Positions 49,640 through 60,904 of a stretch of 64,000 bases of DNA are shown in pieces (within the stretch, counting starts at the first letter, position 1; each line of letters begins with the position of its first letter). The notes under the pieces were generated by a model. It saw only the letters and a program-made list of their open reading frames with translations, did no database searches and was not told the origin of the DNA. The stretch comes from Micropterix aruncella (Eukaryota > Arthropoda > Insecta > Lepidoptera > Micropterigidae). The position numbers and the translations under genes were made by a program. Where the stretch lies: positions 10,721,266-10,785,265 of the forward strand of contig OX155978.1 of NCBI GenBank assembly GCA_944548615.1. The letters run 5' to 3'.

Positions 49640-50090
49640 TACAAATCAAGCAAGGAATTCAACTCTGCATCGAATTATGGAAGCCTACGATGAATCATTT
49701 CAGGAACTAGACATATTCTCAATGAGCAAAAACGAGTTTATCAGAGCGGTAACAGATACATACCTGTGCAGAATCACACTCTCATATATACACAACTATG
49801 ACACATACACGTAGATGTTCTTACACACACCCATTAAACACACATCACAATTACACATACCTATAAACACACTCATCCTACTCTATCATACACAGTCACA
49901 AATCGAGACAACATGATAATATAACATTATATATAAATATTATTACACAACATCACGCACATTAACTGTATATTGAGACTATTTTGGCCGGAATATTGTT
50001 ATTATTATTTATTAACTTAAGACCCGAGCGCTGTTTTTCTCTTTTGTTGGAATAAAAATAAAATAAAATAAAATAAAAAAAATAACCTTC
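49640..50090 (+). pseudogene. LINE RT C-terminus and 3' end (R1-like)
   Basis: Reads VPRLHTNQARNSTLHRIMEA, YDESFQELDIFSMSKNEF and IRAVT, resembling the tail of family K (SMLNRLPRTYND...LDIYS.n..F). The 3' UTR ends in AAAATAAAATAAAATAAAA. The PLE-2 copy at 49265-49620 abuts its left edge. Confidence 0.65.
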
Positions 50091-50183
50091 GGAATACACG
50101 GTGAAAGCAGTCAGCGCCATAATTCCCTGTTAAATTAACGGCTAACCCCAAAATGAATTGCCTCTTTGTTCGACGTGCCTTGT

Positions 50184-50670
50184 CCCCTCAAATGTGAGGC
50201 GTCCAATAATGGATGCCTTGGCAAAATGTATACAAAATGTATATAAATTTATATAAATGTAAATATAAATGTAAATGTGCGCCGCTTTATAGTAATCCGC
50301 TCTATAGTAATGCTATAGCTCTATAGTAAACCCCGCTCTATGTAAATGTAAATGTAAATGTAAATATAAATTTATATACATTTTGCCGTAGGCAACCCGA
50401 GCTAATCGCCATTCATTTGAGGGGTTAACCCCACAAATGACTGGCGATTAGCTTGGGTTTGCCTACGGCAAAATGTATATAAATTTATATTTACATTTAC
50501 ATTTACATTTACATAGAGCGGGGTTTACTATAGAGCTATAGCATTACTATAGAGCGGATTACTATAAAGCGGCGCACATTTACATTTATATTTACATTTA
50601 TATAAATTTATATACATTTTGTATACATTTTGCCAAGGCATCCATTATTGGACGCCTCACATTTGAGGGG
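50184..50670. mobile_element. Two 241-bp MITEs joined tail-to-tail at TTAA
   Basis: 50184-50424 and 50429-50670 are inverted copies. Each is bounded by CCCCTCAAATG / CATTTGAGGGG (the right inner end reads CCCCACAAATG). They share the central TTAA (50425-50428). The interior has (TAAATG)n and TATAG-rich words. The TTAA target and C-run ends fit piggyBac-type non-autonomous elements, but outer flanks (TTGT and AATA) are not TTAA. Confidence 0.8.
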
Positions 50671-50774
50671 AATACGCTTGAATCTATTTCTTCGCAAAGA
50701 TATTATTATACTTATGAATAAGACGCAAAAATATATCAAAAATTAACATTTATTATAGCAAAACTAAAAAATCG

Positions 50775-51230
50775 AGCGAATTGTCCTTGAAAAGTACAAT
50801 CACCAGTCTGTTTATTAATCGACTCAAAAAAAATATGAGTTTATCAATACGGTTTTATCTTTTTTTTAATGTTTGTTTCCCCAGAAATTCGTCATTTATG
50901 GACCGATTTGGAAAAATATTTTTTTATTCGAACGGATATACTTCCAGATTAGTCCCATATTTATCAAAATCCTGTTCTGATGATGGGATCCATGAGGAAT
51001 CGAGGGAACTCCTCAAATATTATCATATGAAGTTGAAAATTGTCATGTTGGTTCAGTTCCGATGTCAATGCCTATTTTTATGGTAAGCATGACCTGATTC
51101 TTCACCCAGGGTTGGATCCCGACGAGGAGACTCCTCAACGGTCAACAGCACATACACGAAATTTTGTATACGCATTCAGTTATGATAGCCCGTTCTAAGT
51201 TTCACCAAGACAGGACTGCGACATCTTGCG
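50775..51230 (+). repeat. Dispersed repeat H, copy 1
   Basis: TCGTCATTTATGGACCGATTT, GGATCCATGAGGAATCGAGG and TTATGATAGCCCGTTCTAAG recur inverted at 56195-56610. I associate this family with Lepidoptera. Its 101-codon frame is not conserved in the second copy. Confidence 0.7.
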
Positions 51231-51835
51231 GTGTCGACTACAAGGGGCGAACCCGTCACCACAAAACGTTTTAACGATTATTCGTTCTATCGCCCTGCAG
51301 TGAGCGTAGAAGACTTTGGACAATACAATCCAACGTCTAGCTACGTCACAACCCGTGAGAGTCCAACGCCTTACCGCGAGTTAGCCAGGAATAAACCCGG
51401 CGGGCTTGAGATACTCGCGCCCTCACTTCCAATTGTGACCAGATTTCTTCGGTCTCTCGATTGGTTCCGAGTTCGAGGTCGCTTGCGCGGTCCTCTCCCT
51501 TACGAAGCGGTAAAACGGAGTATACCGAATCTATCGCTGACCAAGGCGTCCTTTGCCCGGCTGTTCACCCAGGATCGGATGGCCAATGGTCATTTCAAGA
51601 GCAGTCGCTGTAAGGTCAGCAACCACCCCCGCTCTATAGGAAACGATACTGCTTCCAGACTCCCCCAACTGTTAGTCAGAGTGTACAGTCGATTGGCTTA
51701 CGCGCATGGTGCGCAGACCGTCCAGGAGCGCCAGAAGGTTGATTCCTAGGGGAAACTGACCATAAAGCCAGAGTCCTACCCAGGCTCGCACTTCATGCGT
51801 GGAGGCCTGCGGACTGCGGACAGGACTGCGGCACC
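51231..51835 (+). repeat. GC-rich dispersed family, long copy
   Basis: Full run of family landmarks: GTCGACTACAAGGGGCGAAC, GTTCTATCGCCCTGCAGTGA, GGTTCCGAGTTCGAGGTCGC, ACCACCCCCGCTCTATAGG, CAGACCGTCCAGGAGCGCC. A 172-codon frame is open here but broken differently in each other copy, so I treat it as non-coding. Confidence 0.8.
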
Positions 51836-52163
51836 CAGGGTTGGCTTCCAACGAGGTAACTCCTCAACGGTCAAAAGCACAGACACAACATTTTGTATAG
51901 GCATTAAATTATGAATTAAGTTTCGCCATGAAATTGCTGCTGCAGTTATAAAGAAATTTGAAGTCGGTTTATTTTTTGTAAAAATTTTGCATTATGATTT
52001 CAATTGTTGTAACGACAGACATGTTGTTTAACGCAGATACCCCTGATTTTTTTTTCAACATATTTAAAAAAAAAATGATATAGGGTAATTTTGAGTTAAG
52101 AATTCAGGTAAAATTACTGAAAAAAATCTAGGTTCAACAGTTTTCCTGAAATTCAGCGTCCTT
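51836..52163. other. Repeat E fragment and AT-rich flank of piggyBac
   Basis: 51840-51900 repeats the GGTTGG..CCAACGAGG..ACTCCTCAACGGTC wording also at 51110. The rest is AT-rich. Confidence 0.5.
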
Positions 52164-54416
52164 TTAAAAGGTCCTTAGGAAAATACGATATCAAATTTGC
52201 ACAAAAATCAACTTTGTTTAGTTTTCTTTACAAAAACAAGAATTGTAATTTAATTTAGACTCCGAGAAGGTAAATATTTACTTAGTGTGATATTTTATGA
52301 AGCAGTCTTTAGGGTGTAAGGTTTTCTCACACTTTACACAGTAGAATTGAGTCTTTTTATGGCGAAAAGCACATTTAGTTTGGTTTTCTTTGTAAGAAAA
52401 TAAATGGCCTTCATTATCGTACCTGATATTTTCTAACAAAGAATCATTTTTCCTGGCTGGAGGTCGACTTCCAGCTTTCTTATGCTTGTTCAAAAGTGCA
52501 ATAGTTACACTACGTCTGAATGCCAGTCGATCCATAGAACCACCATCTCCTTTATATAATTGCCAAGCATTTTGACATGTCATATCAATGGAAAAAGTCA
52601 ATAGTGGAAAATACCACTTCTTGCCTCTTATCGTGGTTCTGTATAGACTGATGTTTTGATCTGAGCGATCTACACCCCCCATGTTCTCATTATACAGTTT
52701 TATACTTTTAGGTTGCTGAACTTGAATATACTTTTTTTCTTTCCGTGAAAAACGCCTCACACTTTGAGTGGGGTATACAGATTCAGAGTTAGAGGCAACA
52801 GTGACGACACTGTTGTCATTCCACTTGCACGCAATTATTTCAGCATTTCTGGAGGTTCTGAAATCAAATGACCCACGCTCTGTTTTTTCATAAACGTTGT
52901 CTTTAGGGAGAGGACACTGTGAGAGTCTGGTTTCTCTGATCGTTCCTGTTGCCTTTATATTTCTCATTTTCAGCTCATACAAAAGCGGCACTGACGTGAA
53001 AAACTTATCAAAAAAGAATTGTCAATTTTTTATAGTTGACTTACTCTCTTGGAGTTTTTCTGCATATTGAAGTACGACAGAGCCGCCTAAGCCGTATTTA
53101 TTGTATTCCACTGGTATTTCTGTAGAAGCTCCTTGATAAGGGCTAAACCATAATACATAACCAAGCCTGGTTGCACCTACCCAGCACTTGTATCCCCATC
53201 TGATAGGTTTCATGCGACTAAATTGTTTGCAAGGATGGGCACCAAAGTATGGAGCAATGGCCTCATCAAAGCTGTGCCACTCTTCATCTGTTGAAAATTC
53301 CATAAAGTTTGCATTCAGTTTATCAAAAAGTGGACGCATCTTTGCAAACTTATCATTGGGGTCAAGGTAAGCATTATCGCAAAAATGCAGGTGGGCCAAT
53401 ATATAGGAAAAACGGTCTCTTGAAATAGAATCATAAACTATTGAATCTCATAGAGCGTCTTAGGTAAACAGAATAACCGCTATACAGTAAAACTCCAATA
53501 AAGCAGGCTAATTCACTCACTTGTATGTTGGGGCTCGAGTTTTTTTGAGCTGCATAATTATTAGTATACTTCAAGATCATCTCTAGAATATCTTCGTTGT
53601 AAAGCTGTTCAAAATATTCTTTTGGTTCTAGCAAACGACGCGGTCCATAAACTGCTTCCCAATTTTGAGATGACAGATCTGCTTCAAGATCTTTTACACC
53701 TACATCGTATGACCCAGTCATACGAAGTAGGTAGATCATACGTATGTATAACTGATGGAGTACAACTCCCCCTCGAAGTCGAAGTATTACCTGCCCGACG
53801 TCGTTTGGTAATTTGCGAAAGAAGCACATTATCCTCACTGTCATAGTCCTCAACAAAGTTTACCATCTGTGCTTCAGTTCGAAATTGCGATCCGGGCAGA
53901 TTTGATATTGTTACTGAATCCTCAGCACCAGAATCCTCATCGGTGTTGTATTCATTTGCGTTTTCAGTAGGATTAATATAAATAGTATCTGGCACAATAA
54001 AATCATCATCAGCCTCCAACGCCTCAATGATTTCGTGCAATTTCAAGTTTTGTCTGAAATAGGCAAAATTTGATAGTGTATTTTACTAAGGTCCGTTATA
54101 AAGGTCGAATCTTTAGAATACCCTAAAAATAATTAAAATAAATAATAAATGTAAAAATTAAAAGTTAGCTATGAATTATAAGTTATTTCTTCAAATGTAT
54201 TTCAAAAAATAAAAGATTTAAAAAACACTCACCTGAAAGTTGACATATTTTTTTCCGTATATTGGTATTATTTTAAAATCGACAAAACACAATCGTGCTT
54301 CACTCAACACACGAAGTATAATAATAACTAACTCCCTCTTTGCGTTTGTGCTGACACAAGATATCAAACTACCCTCATAAAATTTAAAATATTATTTTTG
54401 TCACTCGACCTTTATA
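52164..54416 (-). mobile_element. piggyBac element, roughly 2.25 kb
   Basis: TTAA at 52164-52167 followed by AAGGTCCTTAGG; the right side has AAGGTCGAGTGAC (minus strand) before TATA (54413-54416). The shared AAGGTC suggests short terminal repeats, with the right TTAA mutated. It contains one transposase gene. The bounds are a proposal. Confidence 0.5.
52278..54046 (-). pseudogene. piggyBac-type transposase, lightly damaged
   Basis: Acidic N-terminus MKLHEIIEALEADDDFIVPD (54046), then NEYNTDEDSGAEDSV. A frameshift near 53700-53760; then YGPRRLLEPKEYFEQLYNED and ELACFIGVLLYSGYSV. A frameshift near 53425; then DSISRDRFSYILAHLHFCDN, HSFDEAIAPYFGAHPCKQF (first catalytic Asp) and MKPIRWGYKCWVGATRLGY. 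An in-frame TGA at 53022-53024; then FFDKFFTSVPLLYELKMRN (second Asp; family usually DNFFTS), NMGGVDRSDQNISLYRTTI (third and fourth Asp), WYFPLLTFSIDMTCQNAW and a C-terminal Cys/His finger CAFRHKKTQFYCVKCEKTLH. About 590 codons, normal for the family. All catalytic Asp remain; three lesions block it. Confidence 0.93.
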
Positions 54417-55085
54417 AAGGACCTTCGGGGAATCTGGGTGGTTTTTAATATATCTTGGTCCTGTGCTTATTCGTGCAAATTACGTTACTTTAAAATTTCC
54501 TGTTTTCCTGCTCAACCCTGTTATATACACTCTACAGTGTATCCCCCTTGTTGGGGTGGCAATGGGCGATAGGGTGGTCGGGAGGCGGGTTTGAAGCGAC
54601 TATGCAGCGAAGTCTATTTTAAACAGTGCAGTTATTTCCAACCCATTGAACAATAGAGCGGCCTTCCCCCCTATCCCAGCCACGTCAACACAAAATAGGT
54701 AACAACGTATGATATATTAGACTAAGCTTACCCGCAGCTCCACTCGCGTTAAAGTGCTACGTGATAAGCGACAGTTGGTATATGGCTCCAATAGGGCCGT
54801 TCGTTTATTCGTTATTGTGTCTGAGCCAGATTACACGGAAATAAAATATCGAATAGTATTACGAAATTCCTTGCATATTTTACAAAACCTATACGTTACT
54901 ATAGGTCCAATCAAGAAACATCTTGATACTACCAAAACATTTTTAGTTAAATTGTTTATTAAATGTTTTAACTTACCGATACTTTGTTTATAACTCAACT
55001 AAATTGTTTATAACTTACTAATACTTAGGTTAACTTCTCCAGATATATTTGTGTTCATTTTACGAGTCCTTCCGGCTTATCTAAT
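54417..55085. other. Unassigned region
   Basis: 54540-54700 is GC-richer. A 79-codon frame at 54754-54993 (GTG start) has no recognisable motif. No gene called. Confidence 0.4.
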
Positions 55086-55640
55086 TCTTCTTCTTCTTCT
55101 CCGTCGTTCCCTCATTACTGAGGATCGTGGCCACTAGACAACAGTTTTCCCACGAGGCTCCTCCACTTCGACCTGTCTTCTGCGTGGCGGGTCGCAGATT
55201 GTATTGACCCTTTTGTAACTTCTTTGATGAAGTCGTTCCATCTGGCCGGTGATCTGCCTCTGCTTCTTATTCCCTCCACTTGACCCCCGGAAAGCATTTT
55301 TTCCAGATTCTCCGGGTTTCTCCTGGCAACATGACCGAAAAACTGCAGGACCCTTTTCATGCATACGGTGGAGAGCCTCACTTAGATGCCGAGTTCTTCC
55401 AGGACAGATTTGCTGGTGCGGCGTTGTGTCCATGGGATTCCTAGCATTTTACGCCAACACCACATCTCCAGTGCATCGATGTTGGTGCGTATCCGAGCCT
55501 TCAGGGTCCATGTCTCCGATGCATAGAGAAAGATCGAGAAAACCAGAGCTCGAACCAGCCTGACCTTAGTCCGCTTGCTTATACCCCGATTCTTCCACAG
55601 CCTTTCTGGCTTACTCATGGCCGATCTAATTAAAAATGCA
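55086..55640 (-). pseudogene. RTE-type LINE RT end
   Basis: One frame on the minus strand: RLWKNRGISKRTKVRLVRAL, VFSIFLYASETWTLKARIR, DALEMWCWRKMLGIPWTQRR, SVLEELGI, an in-frame TAA (55382-55384), then VLQFFGHVARRNPENLEKML, SGGQVEGIRSRGRSPARWND, and ...SSGHDPQ stop (55115). This is the highly recognisable thumb and tail of RTE/BovB-like RTs (LYG.EtWtl......l..fEmwc.RrmL.I.W...rtN..vl). A (GAA)n tail at 55086-55106 closes it. One stop is the only lesion seen; upstream is truncated. Confidence 0.9.
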
Positions 55641-55904
55641 AATAATAATAATAATGTTTAGTAAGAAGTACAACTCTTTTGATAGATTTGATCAAATTAA
55701 TTTAATAAAGTAATTGTTTGAACTTAATATAATTGCTTTTACTATTAATATACGTAGCATAAATTGAAATTTTAAATATTTTTCATTTAATGGGTCACAG
55801 TTAAATTTACTTTTTGTAAATATGTAAATTTTACCAATAACGTTGTCAGTAGTTGTTGCTATATTAAGATATATTTTAATAAATAACACACCTTGTTTAA
55901 TTTT
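55641..55904. other. Unassigned AT-rich stretch
   Basis: No gene recognised. Confidence 0.4.
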
Positions 55905-56190
55905 ATAAATAGGATAGAAAACGAATTTACCGCGTGAAATTTGTAGCACCCGACGTTTCGGTGACGTTGCAGCCGCCGTTGTCCAGGGTGGACTGAAAGA
56001 GCTGTCAATCCGTTGTTTTGCGTGTAGGCCGCATACCGCTGCCGCCACTGCGTAGGTTATAACGGTGGTGGGGCAGGGGGGGGGGGGCTCGGAGGGCTCG
56101 AATTTCAAAAATCCGTCTTGCTCACAACACTCACTGTATCCTGTCTTACGTCCTTGCGGTCGCGTTCGGCGGCGGGAACATTTTAAGTTC
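55905..56190 (-). pseudogene. PLE-2 3' end, single 5'-truncated copy (minus)
   Basis: Minus strand from 56190: LKMFPPPNA-like start, RKDVRQDTVSVV (with changes), then the basic tail and the 3' terminal region with GAAACGTCGGGTGC to TAGGATAGAAAACG (55913-55926 on the plus strand). A 9-10 G run near 56076 breaks the frame. Shorter than the 49265 copy. Confidence 0.78.
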
Positions 56191-56194
56191 TTAA

Positions 56195-56610
56195 ACATAC
56201 CATGTCATGGTGAAACTTAGAACGGGCTATCATAACTGAATGCGTATACAAAACTTCTTGTCAGTGATGTTGACCGTTAAGAATTACCCTCGACGGGAGC
56301 CAACCATGGGTGTAGAATCAGATCATGCGTACCATAAAATATTCATTGTCATCGGAACTGAACGAACATGTAAATTTTCACCTTCATATGATAATATTTG
56401 AGGAGTTCCCTCAATTCCTCATGGACCCCATTTTCAGAACAGGATTTTGATAAAAATGGGAGCAATCTGAAAGTATATCCTTTAAAATAAAAATGGAATT
56501 TTCTAAATCGGTTCATAGATGACGGAGTTCTGAGGTAACAAACATAAAAAAGATACAACCGAATTGATAACCTTCTCCTTTTTTTGAAGTCGGTTAAAAA
56601 TTAATGCTGT
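56195..56610 (-). repeat. Dispersed repeat H, copy 2 (minus)
   Basis: Inverted match to 50775-51230 (AACGGGCTATCATAACTGAA, CTCAATTCCTCATGGACCCC). Interrupted phrase order is conserved. Confidence 0.7.
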
Positions 56611-56879
56611 CTGCAAATGCTCTTTGTTCGGTGAAAATTTCGACATATTGAACACAACAAATATGCACACACTTTTACGATTAATCACTCCTGGTCATAT
56701 GAAACTTGATGATGACACAACAAGATGGCGCAGTATCAAATCCTTATAGCACAAACTGCATTCTTGTACCGTCTCTGTCTGAAATCCTTATTTTATACTT
56801 GTATACCTGGTAGATACCACCTGGTATATACCTGGTAGATACCTGGTAGTTTTTCTTTTTATTTTATTTGTTTTGTGGG
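56611..56879. other. Unassigned stretch with ACCTGGTAGAT repeats
   Basis: Three to four copies of TACCTGGTAGATACC-like words at 56800-56850. Otherwise no gene recognised. Confidence 0.45.
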
Positions 56880-57650
56880 GCTTTTCTAATGTCTTTATGA
56901 GCCTTCTAACACTGCGACCATTGCTGATCTATTGTGTTCGCCACCTACTATAGTTCTGCGCTAAGCCTCGTGTCATATAAGAACTGCGACAGGCTTTTGG
57001 CGCCAGATTGGTTTACCTCCTCAGGTTGGTAATGACCACCCAAGTGGATGTATCTTTTAGCATCAGCGGACCACACTCGCACATGAGGCGCAAAGGAGTT
57101 TCCTCTGCCCCTGGCAGAACCTGCATATTTTTGTGTCTCGGAGCTTGAGGTTGTACATGTGTTTGTTAAGGCCACAATGCCCTATGAGCGCCCTCGCCAG
57201 TATGCGTAGATTGTTCCTATTTAGCGATAAGGCCTCACGGGCCGTCTTACGGTCGTAAGCCTTAATTGGCGCCTTTGAATGATTCAAACCTGGCGTGTTG
57301 TTCCAGTGGTTGATGGATTGTTTTAAACATATTTTTTTAGTCATTCGGTTTGCAAGGCTTTTTGGTACGACACAGCAAGGTTCAGGGCCGTATAACGTTC
57401 CCTTTGCTCCCGTCTTAGCAAGTTCGTCGGCTTTTTTATTTCCCACGATTCCTGCATGGACAGGAACCAATCTTAGAATTACCCTGTTCTTTTCGCCCAG
57501 GGAATTCAGCAGTGATACGCAGTTTTGCACTAGCTTTGAATTAATAGTATTCGAGGCTAGTGCCATAAGAGCTGCCTGACTATCCGAGTGGATATAGATA
57601 CGGTGGTTGGCGTAGTTCTTATGGAGGTTGATATCCGTATATTCAATAAT
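56880..57650 (-). pseudogene. R1/I-group LINE RNase H and zinc-knuckle end (minus)
   Basis: Minus strand from 57650: RIYIHSDSQAALMALASNTI, NSKLVQNCVSLLNSLGEKN, RLVPVHAGIVGNKKADELAK, NHWNNTPGLNHSKAPIKAYD, LSLNRNNLRILARALIGHCG, DTKICRFCQGQRKLLC. RNase H Asp (HSDS) and the C-terminal CRFC knuckle are visible. A frameshift near 57110 scrambles the second half of the knuckle. Sister of 27217-28155 but without its 85-bp insertion. The 3' tail is AAATAAAATAAAAAG; TACCTGGTAG / TACCTGGCAG flank the copy as an imperfect target duplication. Confidence 0.88.
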
Positions 57651-58199
57651 GGTACCTGGCAGATACCATATTATTATTATTAATAATAATAATTCTATAT
57701 CAATGTAGACATTTAACTATTTATTTATTTATTTATTTATTTATTTGTTACAACTTGGTATAGAGTTAACAGTGAGATCGTACAGATATGATTTGTAATT
57801 ATTTATATAATTAATAAGAAAATGAATACATCCCATACGATCATTCTAGACGAATGCCCAACTAGACCGAACAGCCTGTATCTGGGCATACGAAATATAT
57901 AGCCTTTGTTTTTTGAGTAGTACTGACGTTTGAGTAGTACTGACTAATAGACTACTTTCAATACTAACACTAAGATAATGAATAAAGAAATAAAATATAA
58001 CTTAGTTCTTAAGTAGATTGTATGTGAAATTGTTAAATATTATGGTTTCTACCTTTCCGGTATGTGTGAGGTTGCCGTTGCGCGACCTCCCAGGCAGATA
58101 AAACTACCCATGCCGTTAGAACTCCCCTTGCCCGTCACCGCGTAAATATTAAAGATACCACTCGATTCAGATCAGACTTGAAATAAAAAGAAAACAAAA
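57651..58199. other. Unassigned stretch with (TTTA)n and (AAT)n runs
   Basis: (ATTT)n at 57718-57748 looks like the tail of an insertion in minus orientation. No gene recognised. Confidence 0.45.
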
Positions 58200-59865
58200 T
58201 GTATAAAATTCTCACTTTCAAATGTAAAGCAGATAGGGCCAAATATTATCATAAAAAATGAGCGCCTAGAACTGGTCGATTCCACTGTATTCCTTGGTAT
58301 CACATTAGATAAAAAGCTACAATGGGGCCTATGCTGCGGCATATGCTATAAAAAAATCGTCATTTAACAGATATAGACACCGCGAGGCTGGTTTACTTTA
58401 GCTATTTTCACAGCTTGATGTCGTATGGCATCTTGCTGTGGGGTCATGCTGCTGACGCTGATAAAATATTTATACTACAAAAATGAGCCATCCGCGCTAT
58501 TTATAAATTAGGTGCTAGACAGTCGTTACGCGGAAAATTTAAAGAAATAAATATTTTGATACTTGCATCTCATTACATCTATGAAAACTTAATGTATGTG
58601 CATAAAAATAAAGAACTGTTTTTAAAAAAACTCTGATAGGCACGGTGTCAATGCTAGAAATAAAAATAAACTTGCTGATCATAAAAGTCGACTCTCCAAA
58701 ACCACAAAATCATTCAAAGGGCAATGTATACGCTTCTACAATAAAGTCCCAGAAAATATGCAAAATTTATCTGTGATACAATTTAAGTCATTTATTAACC
58801 CTTCAGGCCTCGGCCCCTCAGCCGATTGACAAGTTGCTGTCCCAAAAAAAAATTGTAAAAATTAGTAAAAAAATTGAATTACGACACTGTCTCACCAAAA
58901 CATTAATTACTGCCAAACCACTGTACCCATAATTAAAATGAAACATATTAAGGTAATAAAATCAAACAAATTAAATTAAAATAAAATTAAAACGGGGCCG
59001 TCACGCTGAATAGTTTTGTGGCCGATATCGGCCAATCGGGGAAGAAGCTGTACTCAAAGTGGTTGTTCAACGTGTAAATAGTCGAACAACGGCGGGATCA
59101 TAACCGTAAATAAATTATAATAAAATAAATAAATAGATTTTAATATGCGGGTACTTCACAAAATGAGACAAAATCGATGCGCGCAAATCCTCCTTTCAAC
59201 ATCAACACGTAATCATATATATGCCTGTAACACACCAACTGACCTGTGATGATGATCCTCGCCTAGCTGAAGTCCCAGCACTGCTGCGGACCCTCGAGGT
59301 TCATGCTGGTGGATTTTTCACTAAAGTCGCTTCAACAATGCCTCACACAAAACTCACTCGACGCGGATTAGTTCCTTCGCGGAGTTTATAACTGTGCTTT
59401 TGCGGAGCGGTTCAATAAATAAAGCGGTAAATAAAGCGGTTCAGAGTCGCGAAAGTATGCAAAACCTCTGATAAAAATAATTGTGCAGTCGTCGTGACGG
59501 CGCGGCGGATAATTGTAAACTAGCGGCGGGTAGGCATTTTGAGCGAATGCAGTACTGGCGGCGTTGAAGTAGTTGTTCTTCTTCTTCGGAGTCAACATCT
59601 GTCAGTGAAATCGAACATCCACATATACTAATTAAATGCTGATGCAAAAGATACCCTGCGCGCAACCACAAAGGAATACTATAAAATAAATGATTATCTA
59701 GACGACAAAGACCCTTGGAAATAAAATGGTTACCTCGATGATTTATATCACCTTATATGTCACAATAATTTGTTATAATGTCACAATAATTTAATTTTAT
59801 ATCATTTACGTATGTTTGTATGCATTATTGACTACAAAAAGTTACGATTTCGTACTATTTTGAAT
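58200..59865 (+). pseudogene. LINE RT C-terminal half, split by a TTAA insertion
   Basis: Sister of the LINE at 22770-24785. KFSLSNVKQIGPNIIIKNER, LVDSTVFLGITLDKKLQWGP, then a deletion of about 11 codons; [76 protein letters not shown] remains and FKSFI at 58797. The coding end YKINDYLDDKDPWK stop resumes at about 59680. Several stops and frame changes; dead. The 3' tail is TTATGATTATTATGATTA. Confidence 0.85.
58798..59636. mobile_element. TTAA-flanked insertion in the LINE
   Basis: TTAA at 58794-58797 is followed by CCCTTCAGGCCTCGGCC, a piggyBac-like start. TTAA at 59633-59636 ends the insertion, though without a matching GGG end. About 840 bp. A short minus-strand frame reads VDSEEEEQLLQRRQYCIR, which may be a transposase N-terminus (Harbinger-like wording) or chance. 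Confidence 0.55.
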
Positions 59866-60244
59866 AAAAAACTTATGATTATTATGATTACTTCCGCAGA
59901 TAGCGATAGCTTAGAAAGACCTCGGACTGCGATTTGCTACTGCGATGGGGGAGGGGGATGCTAATCAAATAGCCACCCGAACAACAAAGTTCTTACTTTC
60001 TTTTATGAATGAAAGCACTTCAAGCATCGCGCAATTCTTCACCCTCCTTTCCCCGCAAACTCCACCCCCTTCTCCCTCGGACCCACTTCAGCACGCCCCA
60101 TCAAGCTCGCCAGTATTTTCCAAGTTAATATTTAGAAGTTTTCGCTCTGTGCAGTAATGGGCCGGGTTATGTTTGTTCAAAATATACCGCGCTGGGCTCA
60201 CTTTAGTAGACGCTGGAGAGGTAGTACTAGAACGGCATAGTGGT
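59866..60244 (+). repeat. Direct repeat I, copy 1
   Basis: 60005-60200 matches 62160-62370: CACGCCCCATCAAGCTCGCC, TAATGGGCCGGGTT, TTCAAAATATACCGCGCTGG. The two copies flank the GC-rich cluster in the same orientation. Confidence 0.7.
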
Positions 60245-60455
60245 TAGTACTAGAACGGCTAATGGGCCCTTGCTGCGTTGGCCACGAAGATTTATTCTGT
60301 TCGGTCACACTTACGGGTCAACACGCATGAAGTGCGAGCCCGTGTAGGACTCTGGCCTTAGGGCTAGCTTCCCCTATGAATCAATCTTCTGGCGCTCCTG
60401 GACGATCTGCGCACCGTGCGACGTAAGCCTATCGATTGTGCACTCTAACGAACAA
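60245..60455 (-). repeat. GC-rich family fragment (minus)
   Basis: TAATGGGCCCTTGCTG ... GGCGCTCCTGGACGATCTGC ... ATCGATTGTGCACTCTAACG. End portion of the family. Confidence 0.8.
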
Positions 60456-60462
60456 CTTGGGT

Positions 60463-60895
60463 TGTCGACTACAATGGGCGAGCCCGTCACTACAGGGAGT
60501 TTTAACGATTAGTCGTTCTATCTCCCTGGAGTAAGCGTAGAAGACTTAGGACAAAAACAATCCACCGTCTAGCTACGCCACAACCCGTTAGAGACCAACG
60601 CCTTACCGCGAGATAAGCCCCAAACACTCGCGCCCTAACTTCCAATTGTGACCAGATTCTCCGGTCTCTCGATTGGTTCCGAGTTCGAGGTCGCTTGCGC
60701 AATCTTCTCCCTTACGAAGCGGTGAAACGGTGTATACCGAATCTATCGCGGACCATGGCGTCCTTTGTCCGCCTCTTACCCAGGATCGGATGGCCAATGG
60801 TCATTTTAAGAGCAGTCGCCGTAAGGTACGCAACCACCCCCGCTCTATAGGAAACAATACAGCTTCCAGACTCCCCCGACTGTTAGTCGGGGCTG
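60463..60895 (+). repeat. GC-rich family fragment (plus)
   Basis: Family start GTCGACTACAATGGGCGAGC through ACCACCCCCGCTCTATAGG to CTCCCCCGACTGTTAGTCGG. Confidence 0.85.
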
Positions 60896-60904
60896 ACGGT
60901 TTGG

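Noticed and set aside
51231..51749. A 172-codon frame in the GC-rich family
   Set aside because: Other copies (12383, 26820, 60463, 61565) break it at different points; high GC content alone keeps frames open.
55249..55563. A 104-codon plus-strand frame opposite the RTE-type LINE
   Set aside because: It is the shadow of the well-supported minus-strand RT tail.
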